Source: Spirodela intermedia
Lineage: Eukaryota; Streptophyta; Magnoliopsida; Alismatales; Araceae
NCBI GenBank assembly: GCA_902729315.2
Contig: LR746267.1
Span: 4,100,386 to 4,164,385, forward strand
Direction of reading: 5' to 3'
Length of the DNA stretch: 64,000 nucleotides
Shown: piece after piece, positions 49,040 through 59,783 of the stretch
How the letters are laid out: each line of letters opens with the position of its first letter
Numbering within the stretch: position 1 is the stretch's first letter
Program-made: the position numbers and the translations under genes
The notes under the pieces: generated by a model
Databases searched by the model: none
What the model was told of the DNA's origin: nothing
The model's input: the letters and a program-made list of their open reading frames with translations, nothing else

Positions 49040-49870
49040 GGTTTAGGTGGGAGACCTGACAAATCCTAGCGGGTCCTCCTAGCAATTTCGATCTCCAACA
49101 CTAAAACTGCAAGTCTGAACACATCGGACTTCCCCGAGGAATTTGCGTCTGTGATGCTCTTCGGAGACAACTGTACGACTTGTCAACGAGAATATGATAT
49201 TGAGACTACTCGGCAGGAGATTAACGGGAATGGATAGGGCGCCTTAGAGGCGTACATATTTCCGACTATTCTGACCGTGTTCTCATCCACCTGATCCTTC
49301 CATGCGATCCTGCCAGCGCCGAAGTGCGATATTTCGTAGTTCATGGGCCCCTGTCAAGAAGAGTCGCTCCCGCGGGGGATGATTCTGAACCGCGGATCTA
49401 GGTGGAGATAGAGAAGCCCGGAATTGATCCCTAAGGTACGTCCAAGTAAGGTCGCCAGTCAGCGGTGGGTACAAATGACGGTACGCATTACTACCGATAT
49501 CATCTGGGAGAGAACCTACTACGGGTCATCTCACTACCTCTACGCCCTCTGTGCGTCTAATGAGACACCTTCGGACGTGAAAAAAATTATAAGATTTATG
49601 CTTTATAGTCGTCAGCAGAAGCAGCAGCTGGCCCTTAAGAAGAGATGCAGATAAGAATGAATTATGATCCAGAAAACAGACACATCAAAGGTTTTGTTGA
49701 GTCGTGTACTCATAAATCAGCATCTTTTCTTCTCCTTCAATGCAACAACCCAGAAGTCGAACAAGTTTTTGGCGTTTAAGCTTGGCAATCAGCGTAACCT
49801 TTTCGTCAATCCCTTGTCCGGAATGTGGACATAGCCTCTTCAAGGGCAGTTTCTAACCGGAACCCAATTT
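49040..49870 (-). pseudogene. Dead receptor-kinase relic upstream of gene 3
   Basis: It is the sister of the relic at 19947-21060. The N-lobe part at about 49700-49860 reads HSGQGIDEKVTLIAKLKRQ and then [20 protein letters not shown]. The catalytic part at about 49255-49430 reads GLLYLHLDPRFRIIPRG and NYEISHFGAGRIAWKDQVDE. The C-lobe at about 49060-49160 reads SSGKSDVFRLAVLVLEIE. Both catalytic signatures are destroyed: HRD became IPR, and DFG became HFG. A stop interrupts the loop. The exon carrying the Gly-rich loop, present in the sister, is not evident here. Confidence 0.75.
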
Positions 49871-49889
49871 TCCTGGATAACCAAATTGA

Positions 49890-50625
49890 AAATTTATTAT
49901 CTACTCCATAAGACATTGCGGCTCAAGGTCAACTGCCACTCCAGACGGTTCTTCTCTCTGAGGCTTGGAGAAGTTCTGGAATGTCAGCTTTGCGAACTAA
50001 AAAGCAACTGCTTAAACAGTATTTTTCTGAGACGAACTATGATTCAATTTATGAATTACTGTGCTGAGGGCCGTCATCCATACGCCAAATATTGACCAGA
50101 GTGTAGAGGACTTCGTGTGTGACAACTAGCACAGTGATTCTGAGCTCACTTGTTACAGGTACGAAGAGTCAACGAAACCCATTAATCATTTTCTCGAGAA
50201 GAATTTCGAAGATGGCTCCGTTGACCGGTAGAGATCGAAGAGCACCGGACTTTTAGAGAACGAAAACAACCCCACAATCGCCTCATTCAAAACGACCGCC
50301 AAGCGGTGTTTCAGCTCCCACAAAGGTTGAACCTTGAACAAGGTCGGTGTTTACGCCAAATATTCACCGACCTTATTCAAGGTTCGGCAAAGTAATCTGT
50401 AGTGTGCATGTTTTGTGGATCTCGTTATCAACATTACTTGTCGTATTTCTTTTTTAACAAAAATGTTTTGGTACAAATGAGGTATTCTCATAGATAACCT
50501 TGAACTGAAACCCAGTTTAAGCCGTTCCCGTGTGGCCGAAATATATCAGATGTAACGGTTTACCCATTTTTAGCAAATGAATAAGATGAAACGAGGAATT
50601 AGCCAATGAGCAGGCTGTTTTCTTC
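49890..50625 (-). repeat. Second copy of the SRK upstream region (orphan)
   Basis: The block repeats the upstream region of genes 2 and 3. It contains GCTTGGAGAAGTTCTGGAATG (49962), GAACAAGGTCGGTG-type sequence, ACCTTGAACTGAAACCCAGTTTAAG (50497) and ATTTTTAGCAAATGAATAAGATG (50567). No SRK exon 1 follows it on its downstream side; instead the dead-kinase relic does. It marks a second duplication event, in which the adjoining gene was lost or replaced. Confidence 0.6.
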
Positions 50626-50871
50626 TATAAACTCTGGGGTGTCGAATCTACAAGGAAGTTCATAGGAAAATGTTCTATACGGCACTTCTTGAGCATTCAA
50701 ATTACCCAGATATGTTAAATTTGGCCATAATGATTGCCCATGACATAAGAAACATGCTATTTTTCTTAAAACACCATCGGAAATCTTATAGGTCAACAAA
50801 TATAGTATCAGTTTTTGTGGTTGAAGGTAGGTTTTTTCTGGAATGAAAATATAGTACCCTTCGTTTGCCAT
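50599..50871 (-). other. Unassigned 90-codon open frame
   Basis: The predicted product has a stretch NLTYLGNLNAQEVPYRTF and is rich in aromatic residues. I do not recognise a family. It lies between the orphan upstream block and an SRK ectodomain relic. It could be a fragment of a larger inserted sequence, since no start context, intron or partner exon is seen. Confidence 0.25.
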
Positions 50872-50879
50872 TAAATTTT

Positions 50880-51820
50880 CTCAGCATAAAGAATACGCCT
50901 TTTTTGTTGAATAGTTGATAATGGCGTTTCAACGACACAAGATGGTAACCAATCTGCTCGTGGAGTTTGGGTCTCGGGACTCAATAGTATATCCAGAAAG
51001 TCAGTGCTTTAAAGTTTAAAAACAGACAAGGAAAATGCCTATGAAAAGTTTCATTTCACTACTTAACATAGGGTAGAATCGTAATTTCAATAATACTATT
51101 AATGAAAAAAAAATAAAAATGTATCACAGGCTGTGTTGCAGGGATCTCATGCTGAAAGGAAAAATCGTGTCTCCATTCTGTACCTTTAGAAATATATTAA
51201 GTCAACTACAAATATTAAAAGCCGTGTTAAGTTAACAAATGCACCCAAGTCAAGAAACAATTTTACTCATCCAACATGCTCCTCGAATCAAAAGGTCTAA
51301 TAAATCATACCAAGATATGAAATTGCAAGTCGCAGATATGAGTCCTGCCATTGTTGTAGTTGTGGAGATTGATCCCTTATTGGACTATGATGGGCTTTAA
51401 GGAGCTCTTCAGGGAGTATATAGATTCAACTCATGGATATACTTGTCCTTTGTTTATATAGAACTTTCCTCTAATTCTAAGCTTAGGAGGAGGGGTGCCG
51501 TCAACTCACGTAATTAAGGCGTGGAAAGACGTTTTGGCTCTGGAGGAATGCAAGAGACGATCACTTGAAGGAAGCTTGATCTGTGTGTAATAGTGGACAT
51601 CAGAGGTTTCTCTGAACCACTCAGATAGAGTGCGTTCCATGTTCTCATCATTCTCTTCCTCTCTTTCTCTCGTGTTTCATTTTTCATCTGACTTTCACTA
51701 CGTAACAAGGGGGAGAGAGGATGCTCCGAACCCCAATATGCCCATTTGTCAATAACGTTATCACCTAAACCAGATCCCTGATACAGCGTACACTACGCTG
51801 GAACACTTCTTTAAGCACAT
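50880..51820. other. Intergenic sequence without recognisable gene
   Basis: AT-rich with no coding sequence I can support. The short frame 51514-51708 has no family features. Confidence 0.35.
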
Positions 51821-51827
51821 CCCTGTA

Positions 51828-52440
51828 CTACCTTTGACTTATGCCCATGTGGATGGTGGAGTTCACTGTGTCCAGCAACTCCATCCTCTTCTCCTGCATG
51901 AACACGTCGCCACCTCTACATATTAGCTTCCTCCTCCTCACACAGCCTCCAGTGCAACTTTGAATGTTCCACTCATCTTGGTACTTGACCGGAAATCCCC
52001 TTAGATGCTTGCATGCAACAGATGCATGCGAAAACTTCCTAGCTTTCATTCCTGCAAAGATGGTGCCAGTTGGATAGTCATAGCTTTGCCAGAGGAAGAT
52101 TTCGTTTGTAGGACTCATCCCTTCTCTCAGCACAAGATTGGTGGAGTTCAAATGATGTGAGGTGATGCTCATTAAATTGTTAAGACTTGTAGACCAGCGG
52201 ATCAGCCTGGACTTTCCATTAAGGACGAGATCACCGCCGTTGTCGATGATTAAGCCTACGAGCGACATTAAGGGGCTTGTCTTTGTTTCCAACCCATATG
52301 ACTATTTTTCAGAGACCATGTAGCATATGTCCAGGCACCCCTCCCTGGAACCTAAACGAGTGAAGAACCTCAGCACGAAATTCCCCCAGGAGAGACGAGT
52401 CTAGCCATCATTTATAGCCTCCAAATAGTTGATGGTATCT
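51828..52440 (-). pseudogene. Decayed S-domain ectodomain exon
   Basis: Minus-strand reading shows the B-lectin part from about 52430 downward (LVSPGG-like start, a stop near 52305, then NGGDLVLNGK, LWQSYDYPTGTIFAGMK). It jumps directly to the EGF/PAN linker (ASVACKHLRGFPVKYQDEWN, then LDTVNSTIHMG). About 130 residues covering the S-locus glycoprotein region are deleted, and the frame ends before the PAN core. Compared with genes 2 and 3 the order is the same ([29 protein letters not shown]). No membrane or kinase exons follow within reach. Confidence 0.8.
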
Positions 52441-52449
52441 GGGAAAATA

Positions 52450-53207
52450 TGACAACCAAAGTTGCCAGGGAATGTAGATGCAGAATATCCTCAAGTTAGT
52501 GATACTAGCTCAGAGTTTTAGAAGACACTTTGACTTCATTTATTCTGTGATCGTTCAAATTGTCAGCTAGAGACTGTTGTCATGCTCATTACCCAGATCT
52601 CTCCCGAGGCTTCAGGATTCATAATATTAGAAACTAACTCGTATTATTGCTTTTTATAATGATATTTTATGAAGTGTTTCAAGATGGAAAATTTCATTCG
52701 ACACATTACAATCCTGTACTTGGAGTAAATTACCAACATAGATGATAAAATATCTAAACATATTACCAAATGCTTAAGCTTTTAAGGCTTTCAGGTTTTC
52801 CGGTTCCCATCTATCTTATGATCACGCCTTCTATATTGTGGTAGCAATTATGAATTTTTGTCAACTATGGAGGTGATCTTCTTATAAAAAAAATAACTCT
52901 AGCTAAAATAACGCTACATTCTAGGCTATAAGCCGCCATTTTGAATCGGCGGCCGCTTATTTACCCCTCTATTTTCTTTAGTTTCTTTTCGCTGTTTTCT
53001 GCAAGTCTCTGTTCTCGGTAGGAGACTTAGTCTTCCTAGAGTCATGTGAGTTAACTGTACTGTTCAGAATTCGGAGCAATACAAGCTAATCACTTGTCCA
53101 TCTTCCCATCCCAAAATAGGGTTGGCATCGTTACCCTCAACCGCGATCTCACCATTCCGACAGAGCAAGTAAACTACAACAAAATTTGGAGAGAACCCAC
53201 TGAAAAG
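52450..53207. other. 3' flank of gene 4
   Basis: No gene is seen. A short inverted repeat (GCCGCC and GGCGGC, about ten bases apart, near 52930) could fold as a hairpin; its relevance is unknown. Confidence 0.35.
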
Positions 53208-56200
53208 TCAGTATCTGTCGTCTCCAAGAGCTTCGAAAACTTTGTCGCCTGGTTGTCGTCCATTCCAGTGTTCTTGTCCCATGACAGATATTACCGTGGA
53301 AGATGGCAGAACTGCCGCCTTCTTCATGCCAAAAGTGGGCTGCTTGGGTGAGGACAGGGCTGTACTCTCCTTCCTCAGCATGAACACGACTGAAGACATG
53401 TCCGGTCGATCTGCCGCGTCCTCTTGAACGCACAGCAGCCCCACTCGGATGCATTTTTCTACTTCGAAAGTCAAAACTACATTATCCACTGCGGGATCCA
53501 CCAGCTCCAAGCTCCGGCCTTCTTTCCACATTTGCCAAACCTGCAGCAGGCATTCCAAATCAATAACTTCCATCTGTAATTGAATCCCAGATCGGGTTTC
53601 AACGACATGGGTTTACCCCATCTGAAAACCCAAACATTTATAATCTGTTCGATTAGGCTCGTCTCTTGATAAAAACTTTTATGATGCTGGTTCAGATAAT
53701 CTCCGAGAAATATTGAGCAAAAGTTAGTAAATTTAAATCCAAGTTTTGAAGGAGCATGCCCATCTCCTACGGGCTATTCTTCTCACAAAGTTCACATGCC
53801 GGTCCAAATTTAGATATTGTCAAATAAACAATGTAAAAAGGGTGTACACATGCTATGAACCATCTTGATTTCAATACTATGCGAATGTTATTCAGCCATT
53901 GAAGGAAGAAATAATTGACGATAAATAGAGTCAGACCATCCTTATGATCATATGTACTTTAATCGTAATCATTGAAGAACCATTCTTAATGTATCAATTG
54001 AGGACGGAAGCAAAAGTTTAATATCCTTCATTTGCTTTAATGATTACCTACATCAGATCAGTCTTTGTGTGAATGAATTTTTTTCTGCGAGTGGGTCGCA
54101 CTTACATAACCTACGAGACTGAAGGAGTCTTTGTAGGGGTAGAAGCCTGTGGTCCTCTTCCCGGTGACAATTTCCAGCACCATCACGCCGAAGCTGAATA
54201 CGTCAGACTTTTCAGAGAAGACCCCATCCATTGCATATTCTGGTGACATGTACCCGCTGTCGTTCCAAATCCAAACAAAACGCCACGTTAATATGAAAAG
54301 GTGTGTATTTTCCTCCGAATCCAATAATGGAGGAGAGGCTTACTATGTGCCGAGTACTCTGCCAGTGTTGGCTTCTGTTTGCGTCCCGTCAAATATCCTT
54401 GCTAACCCAAAATCTGAAATCTTGGGGTTCATCTGAGCGTCTAGTAGCACATTGCTGGTCTTCAAGTCCCTGTGGATGACGCGCAGTCTTGAATGCTGGT
54501 GGAGATACAGGAGACCATTCGCTATCCCTTCTACGATTCTCAGCCGTTTTCCCCAGTCTAACTCCGCTGACCGCCTTTCATCTGCTCCACAGTTTTAAGC
54601 TAAGAAAAAACAAAGTGCTAGAAAGATCACGAACAGATATTCCAAATAAGGTAAGCATGAGCTGCACCGAATATGAGTTTGTCCAGGCTTCCATTGGGCA
54701 TATATTCGTAGACCAGCAGCTTCTCGTCGTCATGGTCGCACCAGCCCAAGAGACGAACAAGGTTTGTGTGCTGCAGCTTGGCTATGAGCTTGACCTCGTT
54801 TTTGAATTCCTCGAGTCCTTGACCAGAGAACTTGGAAAGCCTTTTTATTGCAACTTCACGGCCTGACAATAGTTTGCCCTGAGAAATGAATCCCATAATC
54901 GACCATCAGTCGTAATCTAATCTTACTTTACCTTCGCAATTACCCGCATGTCTTTTCGAATGGACGCATTTTCTACGTCTCCAGCGCGAAGAAAAGTCCA
55001 TATGAGAGAGAGAGAGAGAGAGGGCGGGGGGGGAGAGAGCCGGAAGACAGACAAAACACTGGGGTCCCAGACTAAGACCCGTCCCATCCTTGGGCCATTC
55101 GTTTTGTAGGCTTTATTTTCAGAACGTGGCCCAGAAAAAATGAATCCAGCTTGGGTCAAGCTTTGGTCCCAAACAAATTAGTAATCGAAAAACATAAATT
55201 ATGGATAGGAATAGCATACCTTGTAGACAGAACCAAAGCCTCCATGCCCTAACTGATTTTTTGTCGAGAAATTATTTGTCGTGGACATAATACTACTAAA
55301 TTCCAACTTGATTGGCTCAGACATATCGTCTTCACTTCCAAGCGTAGCTAAGGACCTACTTCCGTCAAACAGTACTCCCTTGCCGCCTTTCACCCTCCTT
55401 CCTTAAGATACAGCAAGCACAGAAATACCAATGGTTAATAAATCGAGAAAGAAAGAAGTGGATCAGGTGGTTATGGTGTACGTCTATTTACCTTTCCTGC
55501 TCTTTCGTTTCCTGAATAGGAGGAAGAAAGAAGCTCCCATGAGAAGTGTCGCAACAACAGCAACAGTAGGTGCTACGATCTTCAGGAGCGTAGTACTCTT
55601 CCCATTGGGGTCTGGAAACAAGGGTATATTGATTCATTTTGCCCATCAGATTGTATGAAATTCAATATACAGTGATCAAACTCGTCACATTTGGTTGCAT
55701 GAAATATCATTGAAAATGAAAATAAAAACGATGTACAGAGGAACTAGAGGAGAGAAGTGCAACAAAAAGAGAATAACATTTTGTTAATAAAAACAGTTTC
55801 AACAATAATGATTCCGAAGAACAGCAAGGAAATTCACCCATTGGATGAATCTTCAATTTCATACGATTATGACAAGGAAATATAGTAAAAATAGAAATAA
55901 ATGGAGCGGAAAGGGCTGAAGAAAGTACCCAATTGCGCTGAGGCAATACGCACGTACAGATCCTCTCCCGAATTTGGAGCCTTAACCAGATCAATCAGTT
56001 CCCCAGACCATACCAGACACCTTGAGCCGATTCGATCTCCGCCGGTGAAATTGGCGATGGCGTACGCCGTGCACTGACCATCATCCAAGCACCCGGTCAT
56101 GCACTGCTCCGCAGTCCTATTCCACCAGATGGAGAAATCGTCCGGCAATTTCATGGTCTCATACCTCAAGAACTCGTCTTTCTTGTTTAATCTCAGCGGC

Positions 56201-57213
56201 ACCTTCCTCAAACAACCTCTGGAGAAGTTCCTCACTTCCCACTCTTTCATGTTCGTGGGTTCGAATCCCTCCAGGCATCTGCAGGAGTGTGCAGAGCCCT
56301 CGAGCTTGCAGAATGAGAAGGCACCGCATGGTTTGTAGATATCGCAGGCATTACTTGGGAAGGACGATATGAGAGACCAGCTGTTTCCTCTAGGGTTCAA
56401 GAAGGAGAAATTGAGCCTGCCGCTTGTATCCAGAGTGTACCTCGAGAGGACCAAGGCCCCCGTCGCCAAGGACGACAAACTCAACACCTTCTCAGTGAAT
56501 GAGAAGGAAAGGATGAGGGTGTCACTGGTGTTGAGATTGCCTACAACGAAAGCCTGCCTTGCACGCCATGGCTGGCTTCTCCAGAGAATTTTCGATCCCT
56601 CTTTGACTACTAACTGCAGAAGAGACTTCCGATCGAGGCCGAAGGAAAAATTTCCAGGTGAAGGGTCTTGTGGATCCTTCCACGCCGTCAGATCTATGCG
56701 TTTGCCAGTATTGATATTCAGCGAGAGATCCATCGTGGGGAGATAGGTGTCGGATGGTTGGTTGAAGCTCTCCCAGAGGACGTTCTCCTCGCTATCTCTG
56801 AGAACGAAGTTGCCCGAGTCCAGGAGGACGGCGGAGGTATTGACAGGAATTCCAGTGAGGTTGGAACTCCAAAGCAGAACCCCTTTCCCGTCTATCAAAG
56901 CGATGTTTCCGTCCGCCATGACTGTGAGCACACCCGATGCGTCTACCAGTGGAGCTTCCCTGTTGGCGACCCATACGACCGTCTTCTCCGGGATGCTGTT
57001 GTACCAAATCCCTATGTACCTGTTCTCAGTGGAGTTCCCGGGGGAGAAGAAGCCTAGAGCGAAGATCCCTCCCGAGGAAGTTATGGTTTGGTTAACGAAG
57101 ATTCGATTGTCAGGATGTAGTCTGTTGTCTGCAACGCAGAATACCCAGTAAAGAGATGATATTAAGAGCCAAATTAAATATGGGAGAAAGTGCTGCCCCA
57201 TAGCCCTTCTCAC
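53208..57213 (-). CDS. S-domain receptor-like Ser/Thr kinase, complete, divergent (gene 4)
   Basis: Seven GT-AG exons: 55929-57213, 55492-55611, 55220-55401, 54668-54878, 54344-54581, 54106-54256, 53208-53540, giving about 839 residues. The acceptor of exon 5 has an alternative three bases away. Signal peptide at residues 1-28, with a second ATG at codon 5. B-lectin ([25 protein letters not shown]), S-locus region (LWRSQPW), EGF-like cluster ([13 protein letters not shown]), PAN ([14 protein letters not shown]), membrane span [21 protein letters not shown], basic RKRKSRK. The kinase has [24 protein letters not shown] and GTYGYMSPEY, the canonical forms, unlike genes 1-3. The C-terminal tail ends [20 protein letters not shown] instead of the short V-T-L-T-VEGR type tail. 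Introns are short. It is likely an active plasma-membrane receptor kinase of a different subgroup from genes 1-3. Confidence 0.92.
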
Positions 57214-58180
57214 TGCTTCTTCCGCTTCATTCTATTCCTCCGAAGACCAACATTCATGAACGTCGGGGGGAGAATACAGGCGTTGGCCTGCCATAGGTGG
57301 GCGATGGCGTCGATGATTCGTGTTCACATTATATGATTCAAACTTTTAGATGCTTTTATGGTGCGACAGGCTCCTTCCCTGTCATCCTATCTCTATGATC
57401 CTTAACCTTCTGAAACTTGGTCCGCGTTGGGCAACACATGATTTTCCACGGTCTTCGTTCTCACGATCTTTGACCATAACTCGAATCTGTGACTGTGGTT
57501 CGTTCCCTCCTTCCGGCAACTTTGATGAGAGAAGGGGTTGTTGGGGCTTCAATCTTCTTAATCTTCTTCATTCTTCTGACGTTGGCAGCCAAAATTGACC
57601 AGAGCAGCCGTGCTTAAGCTGAAAGTTTTAGGGTCCCCGGTCTTCTTCCTCGGCATGCCCATATGTTATGGGAATAAACCAGTAGGAGTATACGACTTCG
57701 CAACTTAGAGGGTGAGATTGTAATTACACCAGTGATCACCACGGAGAAAGTTCTCCTATAATACGACGCGACCGGCCGGTGTAATTACTCACATTGTTCG
57801 CATGTCATTATCATGGAGATCGTTATGCGTCATAGTCGTGACTGGTGCAGTTTTCCCCGGACTCACGAAGTAACCGGGATTAATTTCTGCGCCCACCTCC
57901 CGTGACTATGTCGTCATCTTCCCAAATTCATAAGGTTACAGTGAGAAAAGGCCTGCGGCTGCGCGACTTCGGCAGCCATTCTCGGCCTAAGAGGTGATGG
58001 TGCCAGTTATTCTTTAAGGTTATGAACGAGGTGGAAACAAAAATTAAGAATTAGTAAGAGTGAGGACCGAGACGAGGACGAAAGTAACTCTCCACCACTA
58101 AATTTTCTTCCTTTTCCAACAAGCTAGAGAGTTGGGGACACTGAGGACGGTGGTGAGCTCACCCCATCGCTAGATATGGA
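57214..58180 (-). promoter_or_regulatory. Upstream region of gene 4
   Basis: No gene is visible. This is presumed promoter and leader sequence. It shows no clear similarity to the upstream block of genes 2 and 3. Confidence 0.35.
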
Positions 58181-58189
58181 TTTATCAGA

Positions 58190-58800
58190 TCTCTGGAAGA
58201 GAGCAACCCCCCGAGGTCGACTGGATCAGGCCACGAGCTCCTGAGATCAAGAAGGCATGTGTTCTTGCTCTCCGTCTCGCAGATGCTCTAGCGCCGCGGA
58301 GATTGCCATGGCCGACGCAGGGTGAGATGAGGCCCTCTTCAGAACCAACGCTGCTCGCTTCGGGCGACGGCAGAGCTGTATTCTCTTTCCCATCAACAAA
58401 CACCACGGAGGACGTCGATGGCCAACCCTCGGATCATCCTGAACGTGCAGCAACGCCCCTCGGAAAAATGTACTGTTCCGGCCTTCACTCCAACATTGCC
58501 AAACCTGAGGGAGCATTCCAAGGCGATTGAGCACGTTACTTAGTGAATAAATAAGGTAATACACGGCCATCTAAACACGAATTTGGAAAGAAAAATGGTG
58601 CTATACCCACGTAAAACACTCCAACACATCATTTTTGGATAGACGACGGTGGTTCCCTTCTTGGTGACGATTTCCAGCACCATCACACCGAAGCTCAATA
58701 CATCGGATATTTCCGAGGACCCCCATTCAATGCATACTCTTAGTGACATGTACCCGCTGTCGTTATGCCAGCTGAGAGTCTGTCCAGGGTTCCATTGGGC
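58190..58800 (-). pseudogene. Kinase C-lobe relic related to gene 4
   Basis: Three compressed minus-strand pieces are seen. The end of an exon-4-like part at 58757-58800 reads PNGTLDRLSAG. An exon-6-like part at about 58620-58755 reads [20 protein letters not shown], close to gene 4. An exon-7-like part at about 58247-58530 reads VWQCWSEGR and then LLHVQDDPR, with frameshifts into VVFVDGKENTALPSP. The catalytic-loop exon is missing altogether, so the kinase is dead. It lies directly beside the GC-rich module. Confidence 0.75.
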
Positions 58801-58817
58801 TTAAGTTGACGAAAATT

Positions 58818-59400
58818 GGGTGGAACGTTGACTTGCATACACTTCCCCTTTACTCGACCGAAAATATTGAGTTAGACCTCTTTTTCCATTTTCAGCTCAG
58901 TCTGACCGTGGGCTCTGGCTGACCAGCGAAATGGCGGATAATTCACCAGAAAGGAAATTTGTACGTAGTTGTATTTTACGGCAGAACAGCACTTCTATAC
59001 GCAATAACGACGTCTGGTTTCGTTTTTTTGTCTCCGCTTCTTCTTCTTCACGCGAGGAGATTAGCGGCGGCTGCTCTCGGAAGGATCCCGCCTGATCTGG
59101 AGGGGGTAACGACTGGTCTCGTCGGTTCCTTCTCGGTAGAAGCAAGAGGAAGCCCTTCCGCGGCGGCGGGGGACCCTCGACAGAGGCGGGAGCCGGGCTC
59201 GAAAGGACACGGAATCTTCGCCGTAGCCGTCGTCATCGGCACTGTTTTGCCGTCCCCTCCGCTTCGCCATCCTCCGCGTCTCCACGGATCTTTTGTCGTC
59301 GTGTCCATTTCGTCGCCGTTCACCGGCAAATGTAGGCTCGTCAGCTCCGGCCATATTCTCTGTATCACTCTCCTTATGTCTTGACCAGACTGGAGAGAGA
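58818..59400. repeat. GC-rich dispersed module, copy 3
   Basis: Homologous and collinear with 3441-3965, and inverted relative to 29480-29990. It starts at GGGTGGAACG and includes GCAATAACGACGTCTGG and GCGAGGAGATTAGCGG. It lies just downstream of the mannosidase 3' end, as copy 1 lies downstream of the mannosidase relic. The minus-strand frames (59048-59368, 59061-59354) are partly alignable with those of the other copies, but the reading frame shifts between them. Confidence 0.6.
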
Positions 59401-59402
59401 GG

Positions 59403-59404
<2 letters not shown>

Positions 59405-59452
<48 letters not shown>
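59405..59452. repeat. (GA)n microsatellite
   Basis: A long GA run in the 3' flank of the mannosidase gene; the decayed copy at 4370-5005 lacks it. Confidence 0.9.
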
Positions 59453-59454
<2 letters not shown>

Positions 59455-59608
59455 TAATCTGATTACGAGGGTAAGTCTCTTCAATTAACCTCTAAAGAGA
59501 GAGAAACGAGGGCAGAAAGAAGGCAGGTATCTGTTCATCCAGAGGAGACTGAGAAAGCTGCGGTCAAATGGATCGCTGCAACTCTTCGCAAGCCCATATT
59601 AATGGCAG

Positions 59609-59610
<2 letters not shown>

Positions 59611-59646
<36 letters not shown>
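59611..59646. repeat. (GA)n microsatellite
   Basis: A second GA run, about 140 bases beyond the mannosidase stop codon and probably in its 3' UTR. The matching place in the decayed copy (near 4470-4520) has only imperfect GA-rich sequence. Confidence 0.9.
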
Positions 59647-59648
<2 letters not shown>

Positions 59649-59783
59649 TGCAGGAAATAAACAAGAGGTGCAACACTCGGCAAGGAGACAGAAGAACTGG
59701 TTCATTCTGATCGACAGCAATGGCGAGAAGAGGAACCACAGGAAGCGCCCGCATTTTAGGCCCCTATTCGCCTCCCAAAGAAA

